The notes beneath the pieces are model-generated. The model had not been told where the DNA came from. It was given only the letters and a program-made list of their open reading frames with translations, and ran no database searches. DNA of 64,000 nucleotides from Rhynchosporium graminicola (taxonomy: Eukaryota; Ascomycota; Leotiomycetes; Helotiales; Ploettnerulaceae): assembly GCA_900074885.1 (NCBI GenBank), contig FJUW01000041.1, positions 1 through 64,000 on the forward strand, in the 5' to 3' direction. Position numbers and translations under genes: made by a program. Below are positions 48,242 to 59,249 of the stretch, in pieces. How positions within the stretch are numbered: the first letter of the stretch is position 1; every line of letters begins with the position of its first letter.

Positions 48242-49507
48242 CATTATAATACGTACTACTTAGAAGTAGACGTAAATCATAAGCTGCTCGAGCCTGTGTC
48301 TTTTAAGGTAGACTCTAATAAAAGTAGCAAATTAGAACTATATTATAAGCGTCTTTTGAATACTAATAAGGAGTTTATCTATAAGACTATAGAAGGATCT
48401 AAAGGATTAAAAATCCAAAAGGGGTTAGATTTATCTAACTGTTCTGCTTGTAATAGCGGTAAAATACACGCTATAAGTAGTACTAAGCATATATCGGATA
48501 CCCCTCCGCTTACTGTCTTTGATATAGATATAGCGGGCTCTTTTAAGATCAAAGGTCTAAAGGGAGAAAGATACTTCTTAACTATTACCTATAGAGGCTC
48601 TAGAGCTATTTAGGTATACGCTCTAAAACATAAGGCTAAGGCGTACGATACCTTGATCGAGTGGTATAATATAATAACTACTTAATTTAAGCAAGGTATA
48701 TCAAAAATCGTCGCTAAAATTAGAGCCTTTAAGCTAGATAACGCCAGGGAGTTTAAATCTAATAAATAGACTATCTTTTGTAAAGATAAAGGTATTATTT
48801 ATAAATATACAAGTCCTTACTCTCCTAAGCAAAACGGTATAGTAGAGCGTTTAAATCGATATCTTATAGAAAGGCTTATAGCTATCTGTATAGATAAGAA
48901 TATACCCTTATTCCTTTAGCTTTAAATAATCCGAGGAATAGCTTATATAAAGAATCGCTCTTATAATTCAGTTATTAAAAAGAGTCCTTTTGAAGTTCTC
49001 TTCGGTAAAAAGCCTACTCTTAATTATATTAGAGTATTAGGCTCTCTTACTTACGTTCTTATTAATAAAAGGACTAATAAATTTAAAGATAAGTCCGATA
49101 GAGGTATACTCGTAGGGTATAAGTCCGCAAATAACTTCTTAGTATATATACCTAAGAAGAGAGCTATTATAAGCTCTAAAAACGTCCTAATCAAGGAAGA
49201 TTTAACCTTTAAGGATAAAGTAATCTCTAAAGAATAATTAGAATCCTTTAATAAGATACTTAACGATTGCGAGACTTCTAACTGTTTAAATCGCGTGATT
49301 TTTTTACCTATAAATACTCCTAAATCAGACCTATATAGGGCTAAGAACTCGGAGAAAATCGATAGTAAAATAGCTGATAATTTATTAAATGAAGAAAAAG
49401 TCATAGAAGATACAGAACTTAATCTCTTTAACGATATAGCCGAAGGAATACCTATAGTAGAAATACCTAAACAAGGTATAAAACGTAGAAGGGACTACTC
49501 TAATTAG
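48242..49507 (+). pseudogene. Copia G integrase
   Basis: Same frame continues. The GAG-pre-integrase/HHCC region reads YYKRLLNTNKEFIYKTIEGS, then LSNCSACNSGKIHA, with the CX2C pair intact and the first His mutated to Tyr. The catalytic triad is readable: Asp in VFDIDIAGSF (near 48520), Asp in FKLDNAREF (near 48735) and Glu in SPKQNGIVERLNRYLIERL (near 48820-48880). The C-terminal copia block KKSPFEVLFGKKPTLNYIRV then LGSLTYVLI and GYKSANNFLVYIPKK follows. Three or four in-frame stops, all CAG/CAA/TGG-derived. Confidence 0.87.
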
Positions 49508-51280
49508 GTACCTAACGTTACTACTAGAAGTCACGCTAAAGACCCTGATATAGCCTTAGCTAATAAGAATAATAAGCGATTAATTCAAGAGAAGAAAGAG
49601 GCTTATAGCGTATATAAAAACGTTATTAACTTAGCTTACTAAGCTTTTATTAGCTCTAAATCAGACGAAGAAATTAGGCTATTACCTGATCCGGAAAGAA
49701 TCCTTATTAAAAAGGATCCGAAAATAATTATCTACGAGCCTAAGAGCTATAAAGAAGCTATAAATAGTCCTTATAAGGATTATTAGCTAAAAGCTATAAA
49801 TAAAGAAATTACATCTCTTGAAAATCATAATACGTGGAAAGTAGTCGATAGTAATACTAAGACTATAAAACTACTAAAAACTCGCTAGGTCTATAAGATC
49901 AAAGAACTAGAGAGCGAGTACTACGAATTCAAAGCTAGATTCGTAGCTAAGGAGTTTAAGCAATTATACGGTATAACTTATATAGATATATACGCTAGTA
50001 TAGTTAAGCAAATAGCTTGGCGTCTTATATTTGCCTTAGCAGTACTCTATAAGTAGTATATATATAAGATCGATATGATCTCCGCTTTTATACAGAGTAA
50101 TATAGACGTTAATACCTTATATATTTGCCCCCCGGAAGGCGTGGATTATTACGCTAATAAACTCCTCCTACTCTAGAAAGCGTTATATAGTCTTAAGTAA
50201 TTAGCTAGACTATAGTTTATTACGCTAAAGGAGGTATTAGTGAATAAATTCGGATTTAAGTAATACTATCTGAAAATTATATATTAGTTAATAAAGAGCT
50301 TAAGATTATAATCTGTATATACGTAGATAATCTAGCTCTAATTAGCCCTAATATAAGTACTATTAAGTCCTTGATTAAAGAATTAAAACACTTCTTAAAC
50401 TTAAGAACTTAGGGCTAATAAAAGACTATTTAGGTATTAATATTAAATATAATAGAGATCAGGGCTATATGAAGCTCTATCAAGCTAGCTATATAAAGAA
50501 GGTACTAGCTCAGTTTGACTTATCAGATTATAAACTGAAGAATACGCCTATAGATTCAAAAGTTAAATTAGAACCTAATCCTAATAAGACTACTAAGGAA
50601 GATATATTATAGTTTCAGTAAGTAATAGGCTACTTACTATTCCTTACGCTAGCTACTACGCCTAGTATAAGCTACGCTATGATCAAATTAGCTAGGTTCT
50701 CTAGTAACCCTAGCGATACGCATATCTTAGCTACAAAGAACGTACTTAGATACCTTAAAGGTTCTATTAAACTAAGCTTAGTTTATATTAATAGCTCTAG
50801 TAAATACGTTAGCGGATATTGCGATTCTGATTATACCGGAGATATTAGTATAGCTAAGTCCACTAGCAGCTATTCCTTCTATATAGGAAGCTGCTTATTC
50901 TCTTGGAAGTCGAAGTTACAATCAATTATAGCTCAGTCTACTATAGAAGCTGAATATATAGCTATTAATTCGGCAGTTAAAGAAGCGGTCTATATAAGAT
51001 AACTTCTTACCGAATTAGGCTATTACTTCTAAGAGAGGTTCCCGGTATTTACTGATAATAACAGCGCTTTATTACTCTCTAAAAACCCTTAATTCTATGA
51101 GAGAACTAAGCATATAGCTATAAAGTACTACTTTATAAGGGACCTAATTAATTAAGGTACTATAGATTTAATCTATATTAGTACTTTGAAGCAAAAGGCA
51201 GACGGGTTTACTAAAGCCCTAGATAGGCCTAAATTTAAAGAGTTTATAAAATACCTTGAACTAGCTTATTAGAGCTAGTA
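49508..51280 (+). pseudogene. Copia G reverse transcriptase and RNase H
   Basis: RT from about 49750: LENHNTWKVVDSNTKTIKLL, then VYKIKELESEYYEFKARFVA, then KIDMISAFIQSNID (near 50066), then PPEGVDYYANKLLLL. The catalytic box reads YVDNLALI at about 50320 (YVDDL usual). The frame shifts twice, between about 50240 and 50315 and again near 50375-50405, each by -1. RNase H at 50770-51240: GYCDSDYTGDISIAKSTSSY, WKSKLQSIIAQSTIEAEYIA, then TDNNSALLLSKNP, TKHIAIKYYFIRD and KQKADGFTKAL, all hallmark copia motifs. Two small frameshifts plus stops make it inactive. Confidence 0.88.
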
Positions 51281-51452
51281 ATTCAGATTATTATAAGAGA
51301 ATTAGGTTTATTTAACCTAAGAGGGTAGCTACGAGGTGGTATTTCTATTCCTTATTATATTTATTTTATAATAACTTAAGGGTAGTCGATTAGTAATTTA
51401 CCTTATATAGTTCTATTTTAAAACTAACTATAACGCTCTGATTAAGAGAGCG

Positions 51453-51920
51453 TATTAGATTTATAACTAGTACCTTAGTTAGTTTTACCCGTATCGGTAT
51501 ATATACCCTGTACCTTATTAGTATATAGTCTTAGTACCTAGTTCAGTACCTTGCGCATATACCTTATTATACCTGGCACCTATACCCTATACCTTATCGA
51601 CAGCCTGTGCCCTGCATACTCTATTAGAGTTACTATAAAGGTTCTCGATAGAGTTCTACTACTCTCTAGTACGTATATCGTACTTCTAGAGGTTTCTGCT
51701 AACGTACTACTAACGTAGTATGATTCTACGGTATACGTGTCCTCTTCTATGGAGTTCTGTATTACGTAGTATAGAATATTCTAGAGAGCTTACATAGCTA
51801 TATAAGTAGCTAGAATCTCTCCTGTAGTTAGCTCTCTTTAAGCAAGCAAAGCAAGTCAAATTGATCACGTACTATTCTGTTATTCTGACCTTTAGCCGAT
51901 TTCCACCCTTAATTTTCACA
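51453..51920 (+). repeat. 3' LTR of copia G
   Basis: 468 bp. It follows a purine-rich run (ttaagagagcg) that is the likely polypurine tract. It starts tattagattt and ends ttttcaca. Its left, inner portion carries more TA changes (tatatataccc against catacacaccc in the other LTR), while its right, outer portion is less mutated. Confidence 0.88.
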
Positions 51921-53856
51921 AGAATTCTATATTCGTACTAATTATAAGAACCTCGAGTATTTCATAATAATACAGCAGCTTATAGAGCAGTAAATATAAT
52001 AGTCGCTACTCCTCTTATAGTTTAATTATATAATTAGTTATATCCTTAGGAAAGAAAATAAGCGCGTAGATATACTCTTACGATACGAATAGGATATACC
52101 CTATAGTATAGAAAACAAATAACTCTAATACTAATTAATCTAACTAATTAAGCTAAAAGCACTATAAGAACTGCTACTACTATAAGGGATAGTAATAGTA
52201 GCCCTAGTTATAATATAATAAGATCGAAGATACTAAGAAGAAGAAGAAGCCTCGCGATTATAGAACGAATCCCTATAAGTTAAAGAACCCGAAGTAGTTA
52301 ATAAAGCCGCCTCGGATAATAATACTACTACTACTACCTCTATAACGCTTAAGGAACTCTAATTATAAGCGGAATAAGCTAATAATATATACTAAGGAGC
52401 AGCTAAAGTAATACGCGATAACTAGCGTATATTCCTTATTACACTAAAGCTAAAGGTATTAATATTAGAGTATTCGCTATTAGAGGCAGATAAACTATAA
52501 TTCCGAGGCAGATTATAAGTACTTAATTCCGAAGAACTATATACGAAGCTAATCTAAGTAATATATAATACTAAGATATATAAATACTTAGGACGAGATC
52601 TAGTTACTATTACTATAAGTCGGTATTTCTTCTAGCTATAGATATCGAAAGATATAAGAAGGTTCGTTCGGAACTACGACGTTTATAGAAGGAATAAGAT
52701 ATAGTAAGACTAGAGGTAAGGATTCCTTAAGCTACTACTACTACTAGACTAAATCTAGTAAGAAATCTCTATCGATTTTATTATTAATCTTCCGGAAAGT
52801 AAAAGATATACTAACTTAATCATAATTACTAATTAGCTTAGGAAAAGGATTATATATAATAAGCTACTATTAATTAACGCAGAAGCTATAGTAAAGTAGT
52901 TTATATAAGTATACTATAGATAATACGTACTACTACGCGTAATCGTATCCGACTAAAGGAAATAGTTCGTTAGAATATTAAAGATGTAAGTATATATTTT
53001 ACTAGGGATTACGCGATACCTTTCTATAGCTTACTACCCGGAAACTAATAGCTCTATAGAAAGGATAAACTAGATATTAGAGATATATTTACGTATAATC
53101 GTAGACTTCGCATAAGACGATTAGTTTAATATACTATTATCAGCAGAGGTAGTAATTAACGATCGAGACGCTGTATTAACAAAAGTAAGCCCTTTCTTCC
53201 TAACCTATAGTTACTATATATAACATATCGATTTAGATATCGAGTATAAACCTACTACTACTACCCGCTTACTTATTTAAAAGGCAGATACGATCTTAAA
53301 GAAGCTATAAGACGCTAAGGAATAAGCATAGATAGTAATAGTAGCAGCGTAATAGGTTTAAGAAGAGATTACTAACCGCTACTACTAATAAGCACTAGAG
53401 TTTAAAGTCAGAGATAAAGTCTAGTTAATTTTAAAGAATATTCACACGAATCGGCCCGCGAAGAAGCTCGATACAAAATAAGCTAAGTATATAGTACTCG
53501 AAGTAGTAAGGTCATATAGCTATCGCTTAGATACGCCGCCGGGAATATATAATATTTTTCATATATAGTTATTACGCCTAGCTACTACTAACCTATTACC
53601 GAGCTAAGTATAAGATAACTTATAGCTACTGCTACTACTAGTAGCGGACGAAGACAAGTTCAAAGTAGAAGAAATCCTAGTAGAGAGAGCTTTTTAAAGA
53701 GGAAGCTAAATAAAGAAGAAATATCTAGTTAAATAAATAAGTTACGTAAGACTAATATAAGAACCGGAAGTAGCCCTTACTATTACTATAGCGCTTAATA
53801 AGTGGGAAGAGAAGAACAGACTCGATAGGCCTAACCTCGAAACGGGAGGAGGGTAA
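51921..53856 (+). pseudogene. Gypsy H remnant: Gag tail joined to integrase, no RT
   Basis: Plus-strand remnant. About 51921-52330 reads like the end of Gag (KNYYYYKG knuckle trace, then a basic KKKKKPRDYRTNPYK). From about 52480 it is integrase: HHCC region KYLGRDLVTITISRYFF, then RRFVRNYDVYRRNK (Tyr for Cys). DDE core: SIDFIIDLPESK (near 52780), VIVSDRRKQFV (near 52950), YYPETNSSIERINQIL (near 53040). GPY-like NRPAKKLDTKQAKYIVLEV (near 53450) and a chromodomain-like VEEILVERAF...KKKYLVKQ..Y.RL (53660-53780). No protease, RT or RNase H motif occurs between them, so about 2.5 kb has been lost. Confidence 0.75.
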
Positions 53857-54073
53857 TATAACAAGTTATACCTATTAGTATACTTAACGCCTGAGGCGTC
53901 TACGCTAGTATCTGACGTATTATTATACGTGTTTTAATACTACTGCTACTAGCGGCCGCGGTATTATCTTTTCTTCAAAGGGAGACTCCTATTTCTCCCT
54001 TCTCTCCTTAGTTAATTCTCCTTATAATACAGACGAGCTTTTACACTATATACTTTGTATTCGCCCGGTGATA
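53857..54073 (+). repeat. 3' LTR of gypsy H
   Basis: 217 bp following the polypurine tract gggaggagggtaa, from tataacaagttatacc to gcccggtgata. The right part (tagttaattctcctt, ttgtattcgccc) is recognisably related to the 3' half of the TRIM-like LTRs at 54879 and 55465. The sequence right after it, ctatcgaagga, continues an integrase homologous to gypsy D, so the LTR was inserted there. Confidence 0.75.
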
Positions 54074-54878
54074 CTATCGAAGGACTTAATTATAAGAGTT
54101 AGCTATAATATAATACTTATTATTATAGAAAAACTTACTAAATATATAATCTTAATACTAATCTTATCTACTCTTATAGCTAAGATTTAGTATAAGTATA
54201 TCTTAAGGAAGTAGTCTCTAAGTATAAAGTGCCTAAAGAAATAGTATTAGATCAAGATAAGTTATTTATATTAAAGTTCTAGAATACTTTAATAAGTTTC
54301 TAAGAATAAAAAGGAAATTATTAATAGCTTTCTACTCTTAGACTAATAGAGGAAACGAAATGATAAACTAAGTAGTTAAAGTATATTTACGCTACTATAT
54401 TAACTATTAATAAACTGATTAGATAGAGCTACTATTACTTATAGAATTTATATATAATAGCTCGACTACTAAAATAATAAATATTATACTATTCTTCGTA
54501 AATTATAGTTATAAACCTATAGCTTATAGAGAGCTTAACATTAATATTAAGAATAATAATATAGCTTATATCTAAGTCCGGAATATCTAGGACCTCTATA
54601 AGAAACTTATAGAAGAACTATAATTTATAATAGAGAAAAGTACTTATTATTATAATAAAAAACTTAATTAAAAGCTAGTATTATAAGAAAAGGATAGGGT
54701 TTACTTTCTATAAAGAAATATTAATATATAGAGACTAAGTAATAAGCTAGACTATAAGAAACTTAGATTATTTAAAATTAAATAAGTCAAAGGACCTTTA
54801 AATTACGAACTCTAATTATTAGCTATAATAAAGAAGATATTTCTAATATTCTATATATCCTTATTAGAAAAAAGTACT
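54074..54878 (+). pseudogene. Integrase remnant of a gypsy D-like element
   Basis: Plus-strand homologue of the minus-strand integrase at 30840-31650. It shares ctatcgaagga and later ttctatatatccttattagaaaaa with D. Readable: YLRYYINYQQTDQIELLLLI and FIYNSSTTKIINIILFFVNY (usual ...AEFAYNNS...SPF...YG), then NINIQRLSNKLDYKKLRLF (GPY-like). Its Asp residues are no longer clear. It is interrupted by the TRIM-like element at 54879. Confidence 0.65.
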
Positions 54879-55661
54879 TATGACGGGTTGCACCCGGGAT
54901 AATACTCGACGCTAAGTATCTCGCTGACTATTACTACTAAGGCACTAGTAGTAGTAGTATCGTATATTCTCCTCCGCTCTTTAGCTAATTCTTCCTATTA
55001 ATTATATATATTATTTATATTATACGTATACTTTATACTCGCCTTATAATATTAGAATTAGCTCGTAAAAATAAGATAAAGTAAATTAAAGTAAAGGATT
55101 AATATCGAGAGTCTTATAACTAATTAAACTTTTTTAAATAGATTTATAATATACTTAATAAGCCGAGTTAGCTACCTAACGCGAGGCTTAGCTACTATCG
55201 ATTATAGAGGTTCTCTAAAAGTAAGTAGAGGATCTCTAAATATAATTAGAAGTAATAATACTAGTAGTAGTAATAGGAAAAATATATTAAGTTCTCCCTT
55301 CCCTTAATAGGTTCTCCGGTCGATCGAAGGAGTAGGATATATAGTTAATAGCGATAGAATTAAAGCTTAGGATCGATAGGAGTACGATTAGTAATAGAGA
55401 GGCCTAGACTATATTTATCTATACTTCTCTCTCTTTTAAAGTCTAAGAGTTAATACTTCCTTATTATAATAGGTTGCACCTAGGATAATACTTAACGCTG
55501 AGCATCTCGCTGACTAATACTACTAAGGCACTAGTAGTAGTAGTGCTATATCTTCTCCTTTTCTATTAAGGAAGAATTCTCCTCTGCTCTTTAGCTAATT
55601 CTTCTTATTAATTAAAGATACTATTTATATTATACGTATACTTTATACTCGCCTTATAATA
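54879..55661 (+). mobile_element. TRIM-like mini LTR element (783 bp)
   Basis: Two direct repeats, 54879-55051 (173 bp) and 55465-55661 (197 bp), flank 413 bp without coding capacity. Each repeat starts with a form of TGTRACGGGTTGCACC and ends actcgccttataata. The second has an extra 24-bp block (ttctattaaggaagaattct) that the first has lost. A possible target duplication ACTTA (54876-54880 and 55661-55665) overlaps the assigned termini, so the exact ends are uncertain by about two bases. Size and lack of genes fit terminal-repeat retrotransposons in miniature. It would rely on enzymes of another element, perhaps the gypsy H family whose LTR it resembles in its 3' half. Confidence 0.7.
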
Positions 55662-56121
55662 CTTATATATAAAAAGTAGAAATAAATAGGAACTAGGATC
55701 CCCTCGAGCTAGTCTATTACCTTAGTAAGATCTATAATAATCCGAATAAGATTAAGAAAGTAAGATAAAAATTAATTAAGTTCTAATAAGGAATAATAAT
55801 AGTAATAGTAATATACTTATTATAATTCGAACGAGCGCTCTTTTAAGCTAGAGCAGATTCTTAGCTATATAATATAAAGATAACTACTTTAGTAAGTAAT
55901 TTAAATAAATATACTAGATAATAGGTCGATAAGTAGATAATTCTACTAATAAATTATAAAGATTTGTTATAATTACTTCTATCTTTAGGAAATTAATTCA
56001 GCTTAATATATATAAATAGTAATAGTAATAGTAATAGTTCGGGCAGTAGGACTACTTATGAAAAAAGATAATATAATAGACTAAGAAACTAGTTATATAG
56101 TAGCTACGAAAGTAGTATTAG
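55662..56121 (+). pseudogene. 3' internal remnant of the gypsy D-like element
   Basis: Continuation of the gypsy D-like remnant beyond the TRIM element. No domain is recognisable. It contains two short AAT/AGT-type microsatellites, at about 55798-55820 and 56015-56040 (tagtaatagtaatagtaata). It ends where the 3' LTR of the next family-1 copy begins. Confidence 0.4.
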
Positions 56122-56390
56122 TATAACGACACAAGACTCGTGGCAGTATACGAGCAAGAATAAAATAAGTAGGGAGGCTAAGAGCGATCTTATATAGTCT
56201 ACTACTAAGGAAATAAAAAGATAAGGAAGGAAGAAGAAGAGAGATAGAGTATAAGGCACCTTATATATATATGCCGGTACTAGTCCGATACTATACCGAG
56301 TCGGATACTAGTTCTGCTAGGATACCTATGAACTTAGGCCCTAGTATCTATCCTTCTTCTCATATGATATTCAGGTAAGCTATCGTTATA
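56122..56390 (-). repeat. 3' LTR of family-1 copy K
   Basis: 269 bp, reverse of the family LTR. It starts tataacgacacaagactcg and ends agctatcgttata. Less mutated at the left (outer) end. The bases before it, attag (56117-56121), should be its target duplication. The partner lies outside the window. Confidence 0.88.
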
Positions 56391-56870
56391 TTACCTCCCC
56401 CCTAAGAAGAGCTTAACCCTAAGCTCGGAAGGTTATACTTTATACTAGAAATTAGTCTTTATTATAACTATTTTCGTTGATATTCGCGTAATAAGCGCTA
56501 GCCGCTCTTTAGTAGTAGTAAATTCTTTATCAGGTTCTGACTAGTTATATCGCTATAATAGTACTATATTAGTCGTAGCTTCTAAATTAGGCAGTAAGCT
56601 ATATTTACTTTATCTATTTATAGCAAGAGTCGAGTTTAAGTAGAGCGTAAGGTATATAAAGGAAGGGGTTTATTAATATTAGAGCTTTTCCTTTTCAATT
56701 ATAATAACTACTTAAATTTATAAGTTTACTCTTCCTAGACTACGATACAGTTCCTAGAGTAAGTATTATTACTAATTATTATAGTAGTCTATTATAATCT
56801 TATATATTAATCGACTTAATTAACTCTTCTCTTATTATAAGTAAGTTCCTTGCCTTAGTATTAGGGATAG

Positions 56871-57072
56871 TATGACGGCGCATGGTATACGTGGCAGATA
56901 CGGGCCAGTATCGGTGCCTTAGGCATACCCTCCTTATATATATAAAAGGTACAGACTCCTTCAGAGCTCTGCATCTTTCTATTTCCTTCGTACTAGACTA
57001 TATAAGATCGCTCTTAGCCTTCCTACTTATTTATTCTTACTTATATACCGCCTTAAGTCTTATATTATTATA
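56871..57072 (+). repeat. 5' LTR of copy B
   Basis: 202 bp, starting tatgacggcgcatggtatac. Outer edge unmutated, inner end tattattata. A 64-codon open frame here is only an LTR shadow. Confidence 0.93.
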
Positions 57073-57976
57073 TTAAACAGAAAGATTAAGACCGCTAAGG
57101 ATAGTATTAAATAATATCTCACCTAGAAAACTCGATTCGGACGTACGACTTCGATTATTAGGGAGCTCTTCGCTGAGTTATCTCTACTTACCTTAGATTT
57201 TTATACTTCGGAATCATACGGAAATAGTTAGTACTATTAATTACGAATTCGATAGTTAGGTTTTCAAAAGAGCTAAGATTCCAGAGATCTCTCGGATAGC
57301 TAGGAATTTGAACGTAATTTAGCCTTAGAAGTACTAGTATTACTGCGAAGTCACTCTCGGATACTTCGAAACTCGTTCCTTTATATATACGAAGTAAAAT
57401 AGCGGACGAATTTTAGGTAGAAACTTCCCTATAAGCCCTAATATTTATTAACCCCTCACCTGACTTTAACCTTCCGAAAGTAGCTCTAATAGCGAAAAAC
57501 CTTACTTTTAGGCTAGGATAAAGTAGCTTATTACCTTAGCGGAAATTGCCGGAATCCGACTCGTAACCCCCGTACCCCGGTATAATTTATCCCCCTCGGC
57601 AGAATCGACCTCCTTCTACTAGAAAAGAACCTTTGATTCAACACTTTCCATATCTACTTAATAAAGATATCTGACCCTCCTTAATCTTTTAGCTTCTTTG
57701 GAATTCGATTTAGACCTTCGTTTCTTTCGCAACCTTCAAGTGTTTTAATTACTCGCTTAGCCTCGCTTATTTAGCAAAACTCAGCATTATAATTACCGGA
57801 GATTACGTTTCCCTCTATAGAAGAGATAATCTCGGTACTGAATTAGTATTTATAGTTTCAGTTTAATAGAAATTTAGAAAGTTATCTTAATATTTAACTA
57901 CGTTTTATACTTACTTTGTTTCCTTTGTTCGATTCTTCAAGGCTCGAGGGCGAGCCTTTATCTTAGAAGGGGGTAA

Positions 57977-58178
57977 TATGACGGCGCATAGTATACGTAG
58001 CAGATACGGGCCAGTATCAGTACCTTAGGCATACCCTCCTTATATATATAGAAAGTGCAGACTCCTTTAGAGCTCTATATCTTTCTATTTCCTTCGTACC
58101 AGACTATATAAGATCGCTCTTAGCCTCCCTACTTGTTTATTCTTGCTTATATACCGCCTTAAGTCTTATGTCGTTACA
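57977..58178 (+). repeat. 3' LTR of copy B
   Basis: 202 bp. It follows cttagaagggggtaa, begins tatgacggcgcatag and ends tgtcgttaca. Confidence 0.93.
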
Positions 58179-58198
58179 GATAGTCTTCAGGTAAGATA

Positions 58199-59163
58199 TA
58201 AGAGTTCTATAGATCTATAATACTAACTCCTATAGTGCCTTTACTAGTTCCTACCCGTGCTCTTTCAGCGGCGTATCATATATATTACCTGCGATATATT
58301 CGCGCCTTTCTTAAGATAAAGTATAATAATACTCTTATTCTAGAACTTCTATATTCGTTTAATAAGCCTAACTCTAAGCTTTATAAGTATTATTCGGTAT
58401 TAAAGAGTAGTTATAAGTATATAAGTTACTTAAACTTAAACGTAGTTATATATACTAACGTGTTATAGTTACCTAACTATATTAATATAGAATATACTAT
58501 CTTATCCGGTTTACTTCCTAGTAGCGAAGCTAAAGACGTAGAGCTAAATCAGAGCGGTATTATAGCTACTTATAAAGCTATTAATTAGATCTATTATCTC
58601 GCGAAATCTATTACTTCTACTACTACGTTAGAGATTACTACTATATAATTAGTAGAGACTTAGGCTTTAAGGCGTTCTATAGAGAAGGTATTTAAGGAGT
58701 TAGAGTTTATTAAAGTAGTAAGTTAAGATCTTAAACCTTTAGATACTAGTATAATACTAACGTAATATAGGATTTAGATCTTCTAATAATAGAATCAGCA
58801 AAATCTAAGTTAATAGTATAAATAGTATTAAAGCAGATGAAAGAGTTAAATACTATTATATAGGAATTTATAAAGAAAGCTATATTTAAAGCTATAATAT
58901 CTAATACTAAGGGAAAGAGGAATTTGCTTTCTAGTTCGGAGATAGCGTCAGATCTAGATACTCCCGGACCTTCTTTAAAGAAGAAAGCGCGTAAGATTAG
59001 CTATTATACTTAGTCTGCTATTAGAGCTATATTAGTAAATTTAAGTAAGGAGTTAGATATAGTAGTTCCGGTTCTAGATATTCCAGATTTACTAGAAGCT
59101 CCGGAGAACTTAAGGAAGAAAGCTAGTAAAGTAGAGGTAGTAGAGGAAGTAGAGTTTTAGATA
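58199..59163 (+). pseudogene. Antisense ORF of family-1 copy K (unknown protein)
   Basis: The same antisense frame as at 790-1851, here with the longest uninterrupted stretch (78 codons, 58235-58468; its first codon is GTG, so this is not a true start). It reads LLVPTRALSAAYHIYYLRY, IRAFLKIKYNNTLILELLYS, SKLYKYYSVLKSSYKYISYL and continues through SGLLPSSEAKDVELNQ. Copy B is inserted near its 5' end: codons upstream of the insertion site should lie before 56871. The C-terminal part KVEVVEEVEF is present near 59160. No known domain. Confidence 0.6.
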
Positions 59164-59249
59164 TAGCGTTATTATAAAATATAATCGGGAGATTATCCTT
59201 AGTAATAAATTTTTAATACTAGTAACTATAATAGTTTATTATCCTTTAA

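Larger units (their letters stand above)
45766..51920 (+). mobile_element. Ty1/copia element G, nearly complete, weakly mutated
   Basis: A 6155-bp copia element with LTRs of 469 bp (45766-46234) and 468 bp (51453-51920), LTR start TGTTGGATTT (second copy mutated to tattagattt). It has more CA and TG dinucleotides than any other element here. One frame (ATG at 47075) can be followed from gag into RT with only a few in-frame stops, making it the youngest or least RIP-affected element. Flanking pentamers do not match (aaccg and agaat), and the flanks belong to two different gypsy elements in opposite orientation, so a rearrangement after insertion is likely. Confidence 0.9.
56871..58178 (+). mobile_element. 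Non-autonomous LTR element, copy B (internally deleted)
   Basis: 1308 bp, with 202-bp LTRs (56871-57072 and 57977-58178) and a perfect target duplication GATAG (56866-56870 and 58179-58183). The 904-bp interior matches copy A at both ends but lacks about 880 bp, including most of the Gag-like frame and the CCHC knuckle. One or more junctions lie near 57780-57850. The uninterrupted target is visible at about 829-833 (aagatagtctttagataag) in the paralogous family-1 copy, which has GATAG once. Confidence 0.93.

Noticed and set aside
49051..49404. 117-codon open frame on the minus strand within copia G
   Set aside because: It overlaps the conserved integrase C-terminal region read on the plus strand. 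The minus-strand product has only Leu/Ser-rich low-complexity character.
54876..55665. ACTTA as a definite target duplication of the TRIM-like element
   Set aside because: The pentamers overlap the LTR termini assigned by comparison of the two repeats by one or two bases, so it is kept only as a possibility.
56882..57076. 64-codon open frame in the copy B LTR
   Set aside because: It coincides with the LTR and its homologues in copies A and C lack it. No coding meaning.
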